The translations under genes were made by a program, and so were the position numbers. Below, in pieces: positions 8,412 through 17,860 of a stretch of 64,000 bases of DNA; the stretch's first letter is position 1; every line of letters begins with the position of its first letter. Source of the stretch: Duganella callida (lineage in GTDB: Bacteria > Pseudomonadota > Gammaproteobacteria > Burkholderiales > Burkholderiaceae_D); the NCBI RefSeq assembly GCF_004614165.1, contig NZ_SPVG01000233.1, positions 1-64,000 on the forward strand, in the 5' to 3' direction. The notes under the pieces are model-generated. The model had not been told where the DNA came from. It saw only the letters and a program-made list of their open reading frames with translations, and did not search any database.

Positions 8412-8831
8412 TTACCAGTTGCCGCTGTTGGGCATGGAGGCCCAGGGCTCGGCCGGGGGCAGCGGCCGGCCCTGCTGCAGCAGTTCGATCGAAATGCCGT
8501 CCGGCGAGCGCACGAAGGCCATGTGGCCGTCGCGCGGCGGCCGGTTGATGGTCACGCCATGGTCGGTCAGGCGCTGCACGGCGGCGTAGATGTCGGGCAC
8601 GGCATAGGCGAGATGGCCGAAGTTGCGGCCGCCGGTGTAGGCATGTTCGTCCCAGTTGTGGGTCAGCTCCAGCTCGGCGCCGCGGTCGCCGGGCGCGGCC
8701 AGGTAGAGCAGGGTGTAGCGGCCGGCCGGGTTGTCCATCTTGCGGACCACTTCCAGGCCGAGCGCGTCGCGGTAGAACGTCAGCGACTGGTCCAGATCGG
8801 CGACCCGGACCATGGTGTGCAGATATTTCAT
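8412..8831 (-). CDS. gloA: Lactoylglutathione lyase / glyoxalase I
   Basis: A 139-residue protein from the ATG at 8831, chosen because GGAGGA precedes it. It has the VOC/glyoxalase fold: MKYLHTMVRVADLDQSL, then FYRDALGLEVVRK, ELELTHNWD and the repeat half NFGHLAYAV. The metal ligands expected for GloA are present: H6, a Glu in the ELELTHNW strand, H in FGHLAYAV, and E in ISIELLQ. It converts the methylglyoxal-glutathione hemithioacetal to S-lactoylglutathione. Slightly longer than E. coli GloA (135 residues), with a proline-rich tail. It is divergent from the SDR gene. Confidence 0.9.
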   Translation of the reverse strand: MKYLHTMVRVADLDQSLTFYRDALGLEVVRKMDNPAGRYTLLYLAAPGDRGAELELTHNWDEHAYTGGRNFGHLAYAVPDIYAAVQRLTDHGVTINRPPRDGHMAFVRSPDGISIELLQQGRPLPPAEPWASMPNSGNW

Positions 8832-8948
8832 GGTGTCCTCCAGCAATGGTTGATGGCTGGAGTGTGGCAGAAGGGCACCGGCTTGAGGACTGGCGGCGGG
8901 CGCTAACACTTTCAACGCCGCATTGATAATCGCCGTACAATTCATGGC

Positions 8949-9833
8949 ATGAAACCATCACAACTTGACCGCCCGCGCCTGCTGATCGTCGGCTGCGGCG
9001 ATGTCGGCATGCGTCTGCTGCCGCTGCTGAGCGCGCGTTTTCGCGTGTTTGCCACCACCAGCCAGCCCGAGCGCCGCGCGGAATTGCGCGCCGCCGGCGC
9101 CGTGCCGCTGTTGATCGACCTCGACCGTCCGGCCACGCTGCGCCGGCTGGACGGCATCGCACCCTGGGTGGTGCACCTGGCGCCGCCGCCGTCGGACGGG
9201 GCGCTGGACCGCCGCACGCGCAATCTGAGCGCGGTGCTGCCGGCCGGCGGGCGGGTGGTGTACGTCAGCACCACCGGCGTCTACGGCGACTGCGGCGGCG
9301 CACTGTTCGATGAAAGCCGGCCGGTGGCGCCGCGTAATGCGCGCGCGCAGCGCCGGGTCGACGCCGAGCGGGTGTTGCGCGGCTGGGCGCGCCGCAGCGG
9401 CGCCCGTGTGTCCATCCTGCGCGTGCCCGGCATTTATGCGGCGGACCGGCTGCCGCTCAAGCGCTTGCAGCAGGGCACGCCGGCATTGATCGCGGCGGAT
9501 GACGTCTACACCAACCACATACACGCCGACGACCTGGCCCGCATCATCGTGCGTGCGCTGTTGCGTGCGTTACCGAACCGAATTTACCACGCGGTGGATG
9601 ACAGCGATATGCACATGGCCCACTATTTCGATACGGTCGCCGACGCCTATGGGCTGCCCCGGCCGCCACGCTTGCCGCGTGCCGAGTTGCAACAGGTGGT
9701 GACCCCGTCGCTGTGGTCGTTCATGTCGGAGTCGCGCCGCCTGCGCAATCAACGCATCAAGCGTGAACTGGGTGTGCGCTTGCGATTCCCGACAGTCGAA
9801 GATTTTTTGGAAAAGCAAGCGTGCGATGTGTAA
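8949..9833 (+). CDS. NAD(P)-dependent SDR / epimerase-like protein (YeeZ-like)
   Basis: A 294-residue Rossmann protein. The nucleotide loop is LLIVGCGDVGMRLL (GxGxxG) at the N-terminus. VYVSTTGVYGDCGG in the middle is the position where extended SDRs keep their catalytic Ser/Tyr. RVPGIYAADRLPL and the lid VYTNHIHADDLARI follow. It is of the NAD-dependent epimerase/dehydratase type related to E. coli YeeZ. The substrate is unknown. It is transcribed away from gloA across about 117 bases. Confidence 0.8.
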   Translation: MKPSQLDRPRLLIVGCGDVGMRLLPLLSARFRVFATTSQPERRAELRAAGAVPLLIDLDRPATLRRLDGIAPWVVHLAPPPSDGALDRRTRNLSAVLPAGGRVVYVSTTGVYGDCGGALFDESRPVAPRNARAQRRVDAERVLRGWARRSGARVSILRVPGIYAADRLPLKRLQQGTPALIAADDVYTNHIHADDLARIIVRALLRALPNRIYHAVDDSDMHMAHYFDTVADAYGLPRPPRLPRAELQQVVTPSLWSFMSESRRLRNQRIKRELGVRLRFPTVEDFLEKQACDV

Positions 9834-9982
9834 AGATCGGTAAAGAATGTCCAAACTGAAACTGGTTGAAGGTTGGATGCCGGATTGGTGTGTCAAAATT
9901 CTAACATCGTCTGTTTGATGCAGCGCAAGCGCGGTGTCGACAGCTACGATATCGTTAGCCATCTACAGGAGGGAGCGCACGC

Positions 9983-10237
9983 ATGTCAGCCGCTTTGCAG
10001 CCGACCAAGGAGCAAGTCCGGGCTTACATGCAGCGCCGCCAGCATGAGTTTTGCCATCGCCCGCCGCCGATGCCCGAAGAAATCCGGCGGCAGCTGAACT
10101 GGCATTACACTCCCCTGCAGCAGACCGACCACCTCTCCACTTCCGCGCTGTTTCTTCCAGGAGCGATCGTCCGGCTGACCACGTTGTTGGCAGTCGAATG
10201 GTGCTTTCTTGCCGCCGGCCTCGGCCGTCCTCGCTGA
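9983..10237 (+). CDS. Small hypothetical protein (84 aa)
   Basis: Supported by a strong ribosome site (AGGAGGG, seven bases from the ATG). The N-terminal half is polar with QRRQHEFCHRPPPMPEEIRRQLNW. The C-terminal half holds one hydrophobic stretch (about 55-78) that could be a membrane helix. No family is recognised. The gene is isolated between the SDR gene and a long AT-rich leader. Confidence 0.55.
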   Translation: MSAALQPTKEQVRAYMQRRQHEFCHRPPPMPEEIRRQLNWHYTPLQQTDHLSTSALFLPGAIVRLTTLLAVEWCFLAAGLGRPR

Positions 10238-10495
10238 TCTTTACATGGATTGATACCTTTTTTTGCAACTAGGTGCTCGCTAGCATGAAAAATAGGGTTA
10301 GAATCTCTCTAAATCTCACCAAAATGTCTGACGAGTTAGCCTTTTCGTAACGAAAACGTGTATTATCTCGGTTAAGCACTAAAAACCGGCACAAATGTTG
10401 CGTTTTGTAGTGCTTCATTGGTAATTGAGCTAAAAATTTTTTTTACCCATGTGTCGTTTTTTTACAAAAGACGACCACGAACCTACTTAATCACT
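10238..10495 (+). promoter_or_regulatory. AT-rich structured leader upstream of the small HTH gene
   Basis: This 258-base stretch is unusually AT-rich for the window. It holds a 15-base palindrome (10342-10356, TTTTCGT/A/ACGAAAA) just before a TATTAT -10-like box at 10361. It also holds a long imperfect hairpin with arms 10374-10381 (AAGCACTA) and 10408-10415, extended inwards by A-runs pairing with T-runs, and a run of eight T at about 10439-10446. These could be a promoter with an operator and a folded 5' leader for the HTH gene. No test of folding was possible. Confidence 0.45.
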
Positions 10496-10738
10496 ATGTC
10501 CGCTTTGAAAGAAATCACCGCGTCTCCCACCTACAATCCCAACCGTGTGCTGGACGCCATCATCGAGAAACTGCAACTGAAAAACGACGCAGCCCTGTCG
10601 CGTGCACTGGAAGTGGCCCCGCCAGTGATCAGCAAAATCCGCCACAACACCCTGCCGATCGGCGCCACCATCCTGATCCGCATGCACGAGATCAGCGATT
10701 TCAGCATTCGCGAGTTGCGCGAAATGATGGCGTCCTGA
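10496..10738 (+). CDS. Small helix-turn-helix protein (80 aa)
   Basis: The ATG at 10496 gives 80 residues that are almost entirely one HTH unit: NRVLDAIIEKLQLKNDAALS, then ALEVAPPVISKIRHN as the turn and recognition helix, then an IRELREMM closing helix. It looks like an XRE-type DNA-binding fold without an effector domain. No Shine-Dalgarno sequence stands before the ATG. The long AT-rich leader ahead of it and a strong terminator after it make it a self-contained transcription unit. Its target is unknown; self-regulation through the palindrome at 10342-10356 is possible. Confidence 0.7.
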   Translation: MSALKEITASPTYNPNRVLDAIIEKLQLKNDAALSRALEVAPPVISKIRHNTLPIGATILIRMHEISDFSIRELREMMAS

Positions 10739-10759
10739 TAGCGGGAACCACGAAAAAAC

Positions 10760-10794
10760 CGGCGCGTACCTTGCGGTAACGCGCCGTTTTTTTT
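10760..10794 (+). terminator. Rho-independent terminator after the HTH gene
   Basis: GGCGCGTACC (10761-10770) pairs with GGTAACGCGCC (10775-10785), leaving loop TTGC and one bulged A. Eight T follow at 10787-10794. Confidence 0.85.
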
Positions 10795-10835
10795 GGCCGG
10801 CCCGGTGCGGGCGCGGCGCCGTCCGTTTTGCCACC

Positions 10836-11423
10836 TCAGGCGGAGGTCAGGCGCGGGCGCTGGCTGTAGAAGCCGGCCTGCTGCGCGGCCACCACCTGCG
10901 GGTCCACCACGCCCGAGTGCGCGATCTGCGGATCGACCACGCCGGAATGGGCGAAACGCGCAGCGGCCATGCCCGAGTACGCCACCTGCGGGTCGACCAC
11001 GCCCGAATGGGCAATCTGCGGATCGACCACGCCCGAGTGCGCGAAGCGGGCCGCGCTGCGCAGGTAATCTTCGCCGAACGTGGCTTCGTACAGCTCCTGC
11101 ATGCGTTTGCCGACGCGGATGTGGGCCGCCTCGTCGTCCTCGCCGCGCAGGCCGATGTAGGGGAAGTGGTGCAGGAAATAGCCGAACACGGCGTCGCAAT
11201 CGGCCGCGTACTTCAGCGTGTCGAGGATGTGGTAATGCCAGAAGGTGTCGACGTCATCCAGCGGTGCGGTCTGTTCGTTGGGAAACTTCTTCATCAGATA
11301 CAGGAAGCGGCGATATTCGAATTCCACCGCGTTGGCGCGTTCCAGGGTCCAGCCTTCGCCGGAGGCTTCGTGCATCAGTTTGACTTTGATCGGTTCCAGA
11401 TCCAGGGCAGCAATGACGTCCAT
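10836..11423 (-). CDS. GRDP-like (glycine-rich-domain-like) protein with C-terminal AHSGVVDPQ repeats
   Basis: About 195 residues from the ATG at 11423, which has GGAAGG before it; a TTG at 11486 is a weaker alternative. Residues 1-125 match the conserved core I recall from glycine-rich-domain-like/DUF1399 proteins: EFEYRRFLYLMKKFP, then DTFWHYHILDTLKYAADC and VFGYFLHHFPYIG, with paired His and Cys that could bind metal. The last ~60 residues are a tandem repeat: AHSG followed by VVDPQ or similar, with a 24-residue block present twice. The tail is probably disordered. Function unknown. The DNA repeats lie at about 10887-11056. Confidence 0.7.
   Translation of the reverse strand: MDVIAALDLEPIKVKLMHEASGEGWTLERANAVEFEYRRFLYLMKKFPNEQTAPLDDVDTFWHYHILDTLKYAADCDAVFGYFLHHFPYIGLRGEDDEAAHIRVGKRMQELYEATFGEDYLRSAARFAHSGVVDPQIAHSGVVDPQVAYSGMAAARFAHSGVVDPQIAHSGVVDPQVVAAQQAGFYSQRPRLTSA
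10887..11056 (-). repeat. Tandem 27-base-type coding repeats
   Basis: Five related units encoding [IFV]A[HY]SG, four of them continuing as VVDPQ. They are arranged as two copies of a ~72-base block separated by a short divergent unit (AYSGM). The copies differ by a few synonymous bases. Confidence 0.85.
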
Positions 11424-11531
11424 GAGTTTTCCTTCCGTGTTGACGTGGGTTGAAGAGAACGGCTGACGGACTTGATTTTGCTCCAAGGCGATGACTGTTC
11501 CTTGAGGTTAATCAATAGTCGGAAGGAAAGT

Positions 11532-13340
11532 TCACGCGGCCAAACTGGGCTGGCGCGGCGCCTGCGCGGCGCCGACCGGCACCGTGATCGCCACCGTGGT
11601 GCCGCCGTTGGGGCTGCCCGCGATCGAACAGGTGCCGTTCAGCAGGTGGATGCGTTCCTCGATGCCGACCAGGCCGAACGAGCCCACCTTGTTGCGGCTG
11701 TTTTCGCGCAGGCCGACGCCATTGTCGGTGATCGTCAGGCTCAGCACGCCGTCGGCCTGGCGCAGTTCCACCCGCACCAGGCTGGCGTGCGCGTGTTGCA
11801 GGATATTGCTCAGCGACTCCTGCACCACGCGGAAGATCGCGGTGGCGCCGTGATCGCCGATGTTGATCTCGGTGTCGTGATCGATCAGCTCGCACATGAT
11901 GCCGGAACGGTGGCGGAACTGGGCGATCTGCCATTCGACCGCCGCGTACAGGCCCAGGTCCAGCACCGTGGGCCGCAGGTCGTTGATGATGTTGCGCACG
12001 CTCTTGATGGTGGCGTCGATCTGGCGCAGCATCTGCTGGGCCCGCGCGTGCAGGCGCGGATGGCGCTGGCGCGTGCGGGTGGCCAGCAGGTCGACCTCGA
12101 TGCGCAGCACCAGCAGGTTCTGGCCCAGGTCGTCGTGGATTTCGCGGGCGATGCGCTTGCGCTCCTCCTCCTTGATGTGATCGGCGTGCGCGGCCAGCCG
12201 CCGCAGCCGCTGGTGCGACTGCTGCAGCCGGGCCTGGCTGGTGCGCAGTTCGCGCGTCATTTCCTTGGCCATCTGCACCGCCCGCATGCGCGAGGACGAC
12301 AGGGTGTGGAACAGCAGGTAGAACAGCAGCGAGCCGGTGAAGCCGCACAGCATGGCCAGCCACGGCAGCCACAGGTCGAAATGGCTGTACCAGCTGGTCT
12401 TGGGCGAGCTGAAATGCGCGCTCCACTGGCGGTTGTTGAAGGCCACCGGCAGCACCACCGAGAACAGCTGGGCCGGTCGCAGCGCCAGGCCGCCCGGCCG
12501 GCTGTCGAACAGCTGCACCGGCGCCTGCGGCGCGGCACCGGTGCGGCCGATGTCGTACAGCACCAGGCGGGTGTCGCGCACCTGCATCTGTTCCAGCGCC
12601 GCCTGCATCAGGCGCGGCACGCTGAAGCCGATCCCGACCGAGCCCATGTACGCAAGGTGGCGCTGTTCGACCGTATCGATCGGCAGGCCGGTGCGGTACA
12701 CCGGCAGCCGCAGCGCCAGGCCGGCCCCGAGCGGCTGGTGCACGCTGTCGATCGGCATGCCGGAGGCGCTCATGGCACCGGTGTCGCGGCTTTCCTCCAG
12801 CGCCCGCGCCACCGGCGCGCGGGCGGCGATGTTGCGGCCGATTTTTTCGCGGAATTCGGGCAGCGGCTCGATCATCGTCAACACCCAGTAGGCCGGGCGC
12901 CGTTCGGGCGGCCAGATGCCGGCGAACGCGGGGTAGCCGGCGGCGCGGCCGTCGTTGCTGCCGCGCGACACCCGCTCGAACGCTTCGCGCTCGGCGTCGG
13001 TGAAGTATTCGGCGTAGTTGATGTTGTCCAGCGCCGGATACTGGCGCGCGATCTGCAGGCCTTCCACATAGGTGTGGAAACTGGCGCGGTCGACATGGTC
13101 GGAGGCGCGGAAGAAGGCGGCGGCGCTGCGCAGCACGTTGGTATAGGAATCGACGCGCGAATCGATGTTGTACTGCGCGTTCTGCGCCTGGTGCAGAAAG
13201 CGTTCGTTGGCGTCGTATTCGATCATGCGGTAGGCCGCCAGATAGAACAGCGTGCCGATCCCCAGGGACAGCAGCACGCCCGCCCACCAGACCGGCCGGG
13301 ACGAGGAAAACAGCTGTTTTGGACCAGGAAAGAGCGTCAC
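11532..13340 (-). CDS. CHASE-domain sensor histidine kinase (NarL-type partner family)
   Basis: A 602-residue membrane sensor. It has an N-terminal helix (about 18-36), a periplasmic CHASE domain (about 60-310, including PAFAGIWPPERRPAYW) and a second helix (about 325-345). A short coiled linker leads to a HisKA_3 dimerisation domain with the phospho-accepting H402 in AREIHDDLGQ. The HATPase domain has an N box (VVQESLSNILQHA) and G boxes (DNGVG, FGLVGIEERI). CHASE domains sense small extracellular ligands. HisKA_3 kinases phosphorylate NarL/LuxR-type regulators, but none lies next to it, so it is an orphan here. The start read is GTG at 13340. Confidence 0.88.
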   Translation of the reverse strand: MTLFPGPKQLFSSSRPVWWAGVLLSLGIGTLFYLAAYRMIEYDANERFLHQAQNAQYNIDSRVDSYTNVLRSAAAFFRASDHVDRASFHTYVEGLQIARQYPALDNINYAEYFTDAEREAFERVSRGSNDGRAAGYPAFAGIWPPERRPAYWVLTMIEPLPEFREKIGRNIAARAPVARALEESRDTGAMSASGMPIDSVHQPLGAGLALRLPVYRTGLPIDTVEQRHLAYMGSVGIGFSVPRLMQAALEQMQVRDTRLVLYDIGRTGAAPQAPVQLFDSRPGGLALRPAQLFSVVLPVAFNNRQWSAHFSSPKTSWYSHFDLWLPWLAMLCGFTGSLLFYLLFHTLSSSRMRAVQMAKEMTRELRTSQARLQQSHQRLRRLAAHADHIKEEERKRIAREIHDDLGQNLLVLRIEVDLLATRTRQRHPRLHARAQQMLRQIDATIKSVRNIINDLRPTVLDLGLYAAVEWQIAQFRHRSGIMCELIDHDTEINIGDHGATAIFRVVQESLSNILQHAHASLVRVELRQADGVLSLTITDNGVGLRENSRNKVGSFGLVGIEERIHLLNGTCSIAGSPNGGTTVAITVPVGAAQAPRQPSLAA

Positions 13341-13436
13341 CGTCGACCTGTTGTTTTGCTATTGACTTTTTTACTATAGGAAATCTTGGTTTATCCAGTC
13401 AACTTATTTTTTGTTAGCGACGGCGGCGCCGGGCGC

Positions 13437-13471
13437 AAAAAAACGGCGCCGTCCTGCCGGAGGGCGCCGTT
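13437..13471 (-). terminator. Rho-independent terminator after glnS
   Basis: AACGGCGCC (13442-13450) pairs with GGCGCCGTT (13463-13471). On the minus strand it is followed by a run of T (complement of A at 13437-13443). Confidence 0.8.
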
Positions 13472-13488
13472 AGCGAGGGCCGCGAGAC

Positions 13489-15255
<1,767 letters not shown>

Positions 15256-15366
15256 CTGAAAGGTTGGCTATGCAAAAGTTCTATGATGGGGCATTTTACC
15301 GTATCCCCAGTAGCGATATGGCGGCGCGGTATAATGATCGATTAATTTAGGCCCGGAGTTTCCAAA

Positions 15367-15660
15367 ATGGAAAATTATTACAACACACTGGGTATTGCTC
15401 CTAACGCCAGCGAAGACGAGATCAAAAAGGTGTACCGCTCGCTGGCCATGCGGTTCCATCCGGACCGCAACCAGGCGCCCGGCGCGGACGCGCGCTTCAA
15501 GGCCATCGCCAAGGCGTATGAAGTGCTGTCGGACCCGGTCAAGCGTGAAGAATACAACCAGAGCCTGAATCACCGCATCATCATCGATGCCGAGGCCGAG
15601 GCTTACCAGTTGTGGCGTTCCTTGTTCAGCCTGCACGGCACGACGCTGCCGGCCGCCTGA
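15367..15660 (+). CDS. Mini J-domain protein
   Basis: 97 residues. The first ~70 are a complete J domain: [20 protein letters not shown], then the HPD tripeptide in RFHPDRN, then [20 protein letters not shown]. There is no Gly/Phe linker, zinc finger or substrate domain. It should stimulate a DnaK-type ATPase and bring it to a particular client. TATAAT at 15330-15335 is a likely -10 box. It is the first gene of an operon whose next three proteins are unrecognised and could be its client or adaptor. Confidence 0.88.
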   Translation: MENYYNTLGIAPNASEDEIKKVYRSLAMRFHPDRNQAPGADARFKAIAKAYEVLSDPVKREEYNQSLNHRIIIDAEAEAYQLWRSLFSLHGTTLPAA

Positions 15661-15694
15661 GTTGCCCCTCCAAGATTTAGACAGAAAGCAAGCA

Positions 15695-16198
15695 ATGAGA
15701 AAAGTACACCCGGAGTTCGCCTATCAGTCGCGCGAACTGGAAGGCCAGATCGAAGGCATCCTCGGCGATCCGCCCGATAAAAAGAACTATCAGCGCATGG
15801 TCGATGCGCTGGTGGGCGAGTACGCCGACGGCGGCGGCATCGAGGACGTCAACATGCTGGCCTTCGCGCTGGTCGACCATATCGAGTTCAGCGATCCGAA
15901 GGGCCTGCTGGCGGCGGCCCAGGACTACGAGTTCGGCGACGCCTCGCGCGTGTTCGCCATGGCGTCCTGCAAGGGCGACCAGCCGGCGCGCATGTACGCG
16001 GCGATCGCCGAGAGCATGCCGGACCTGGCGCGCCAGGCCATCATCACCGCCTTCCTGCACAAGAACCCGCGCCGCTGGGATGACGACGACCAGTCGCTGG
16101 AGCAGTTGTCGGCCAACGACGACGGCGACGATATTGATGACGATGAAATGGGCTCGACCGACGATTTCGCCCAGATCTTCGATCAGGATGGAGAATAA
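15695..16198 (+). CDS. Unknown protein with acidic tail, J-domain operon gene 2
   Basis: 167 residues from the ATG at 15695, 34 bases after the J-domain gene. It is predicted soluble and mainly helical over residues 1-125 (YQSRELEGQIEGILGDPP; IEDVNMLAFALVDHIEF). It ends in a highly acidic, probably disordered tail with repeated DDGDD and DDDEM stretches. No family or catalytic motif is recognised. The next ATG follows four bases after its stop, so it is cotranscribed. Confidence 0.75.
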   Translation: MRKVHPEFAYQSRELEGQIEGILGDPPDKKNYQRMVDALVGEYADGGGIEDVNMLAFALVDHIEFSDPKGLLAAAQDYEFGDASRVFAMASCKGDQPARMYAAIAESMPDLARQAIITAFLHKNPRRWDDDDQSLEQLSANDDGDDIDDDEMGSTDDFAQIFDQDGE

Positions 16199-16202
16199 GC
16201 CC

Positions 16203-16973
16203 ATGTCTGAAAAATCCAATCTGCCCGCTCTCAGCAAGCAGGTGACGGAACTGGTGCTGGCCGGCTCGCTGAGCCATGCCGAGGAAGCCTTCGCCGAAGC
16301 GGCCGACCAGTACGGCGACCTGGCGGTGGTGGAGGTGCTCAACAACATCCCGCCGCAGGTGACGGCGCTGCACATGGCCGGCTTTGACGGCGGCAAGATG
16401 TCGCTGACCACCTTGCTGGTGCCGCCCAAGGCCTGGGCCGACAGCCTGGCCTTCATCGCCGCCACCTGGCCGGACGACATGATCGAGGACGATCCCGAGC
16501 GCATCGCCGAATCGCTGTTCGCCCACGTCCACGGCGTGGTGTTCGCCACCGACGACGAGGAACGCCGCAACGAGCTGCTGGCCGCCGCCTCGGCCAGCGA
16601 CCATGGCGCCACCATCTTTGCCATCCTGTTCTCGCTGGCGCCGAAGGAAATCCTGGAAGTGGCCGGCGAGGTCATCTCCAAGGGCCCCTACCTGACCGGC
16701 CAGACCTCGTCCGACAGCGACATCGTGCCGGTGGCGATCGCGCTGGCGCAGGCGTCGGAGGACGGCTGGGACCGCGCGCTGTTCGAGCTGTTCCCCGAAT
16801 TCCGCCACAGCGCCGACCTGGCCGACGCCGAGTTCAACGACGATCCCGACGAAGAGCCGAACTTCCTGCAGCGTTCGACCAAGGAACTGCTGTACCGTCT
16901 GCGCAAGCAGGTGCCGTCGACCCGTGTCGCGCGCGGTTCGCGCCGCACCGTCGGCACCAACATTTTCTCGTGA
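16203..16973 (+). CDS. Unknown protein, J-domain operon gene 3
   Basis: 256 residues from the ATG at 16203. A soluble, acidic, probably helical protein; the segments LSKQVTELVLAGSLSHAEEA and DMIEDDPERIAESLFAHVHG look like helical bundles. Residues 195-235 are acidic, and the C-terminus is basic (TRVARGSRRTVG). No known motif is seen. Its stop codon overlaps the start of gene 4, indicating translational coupling. Confidence 0.75.
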   Translation: MSEKSNLPALSKQVTELVLAGSLSHAEEAFAEAADQYGDLAVVEVLNNIPPQVTALHMAGFDGGKMSLTTLLVPPKAWADSLAFIAATWPDDMIEDDPERIAESLFAHVHGVVFATDDEERRNELLAAASASDHGATIFAILFSLAPKEILEVAGEVISKGPYLTGQTSSDSDIVPVAIALAQASEDGWDRALFELFPEFRHSADLADAEFNDDPDEEPNFLQRSTKELLYRLRKQVPSTRVARGSRRTVGTNIFS

Positions 16974-17860
16974 TGGGTGGCGGATACATGCTGCCGGCAA
17001 TCGTAGTAGAAACCCTGCCGCGCCTGACGCGCGCGATCCAGCAACTGGCGGCCCATCCCGACGATGACGCCGCCTACACCCTGGCCGATGAACTGACCGG
17101 CATCACCGCCATGGTGGCCGAGAAGTTCACCAACGACCGCACGGCGGAAGGCATCCAGAAAGCCTTGCAGCTGACCGCCGGCTGTGTCTCGCTGGGGCTG
17201 GAGGAGGCGCTGCCGGGCGAGGACGACCTGGCCGCGCTGGACCTGCTGATCGACGAGGGCGCCGAACACGCCTTCCAGATCGGCTTCCGCATGATCAAGG
17301 ACCTGGTGGCCATGCCCGAAGATGCGCTGGTCGGCGAGTACGATACCGATCCGGTGTATGCGCAGCGGCGCCTGCGCGACAAGTTCTTCGACATCTGCCT
17401 GACCGATCCGAACCAGAACTGGAATGGCTTCGAACGCTACAAGGGCCAGCTCAAGCAGCGCAAGGAAGTGCAGGCGGTGGTGCGGCTGGCCAACTGGCTG
17501 CGCCGCCACAACACGGAAGGCGCGGTCAAGGACGCCGACCTCAACGCGGAAGGGGTGATCGCGCTGGCCATCATCTTCGCGGTCGAGGGCGGCGGCCGCA
17601 TCGTCGCGCGCACCGGCCAGAAGGAATTCGAGCGCTTCGTCAAGGCGGTGCGCGCCAACAAGCCCGACTACGAGGCCGGCTGGGCCGAACTGGTGGCGCA
17701 GGTGCCGGCGCAGCATCACCCGGTGCTGCTGGAGCGCATCAACAGCTACCGCGAGCACTGCACGGTGCTGCAAAGCATCAAGACCCGCGCGGCAATGAAA
17801 ACCCTGTTCGCCGAGCTGGAAAACTACGCCGGCTCCGAGCTGGACGCCGACTATTCCTGA
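16973..17860 (+). CDS. Unknown protein, J-domain operon gene 4
   Basis: About 295 residues. ATG codons at 16973 (overlapping the previous stop) and 16988 are both possible starts. It is all-helical in appearance, with no membrane segment or signal. Notable stretches are LTRAIQQLAAHPDDDAAYTLAD, DPVYAQRRLRDKFFDICL and LKTRAAMKT-like C-terminal helices. No family recognised. Its stop codon is directly followed (no gap) by the end of the convergent LysR gene, so termination must occur inside one of the two genes. Confidence 0.75.
   Translation: MGGGYMLPAIVVETLPRLTRAIQQLAAHPDDDAAYTLADELTGITAMVAEKFTNDRTAEGIQKALQLTAGCVSLGLEEALPGEDDLAALDLLIDEGAEHAFQIGFRMIKDLVAMPEDALVGEYDTDPVYAQRRLRDKFFDICLTDPNQNWNGFERYKGQLKQRKEVQAVVRLANWLRRHNTEGAVKDADLNAEGVIALAIIFAVEGGGRIVARTGQKEFERFVKAVRANKPDYEAGWAELVAQVPAQHHPVLLERINSYREHCTVLQSIKTRAAMKTLFAELENYAGSELDADYS

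Noticed and set aside
10887-11056. Possible CRISPR array
   Set aside because: The repeats are contiguous, coding and without unique spacers; they encode AHSGVVDPQ units.
11424-11486. N-terminal extension of the GRDP-like protein from a TTG codon
   Set aside because: No ribosome site before the TTG, whereas the ATG at 11423 has GGAAGG and begins the conserved region.
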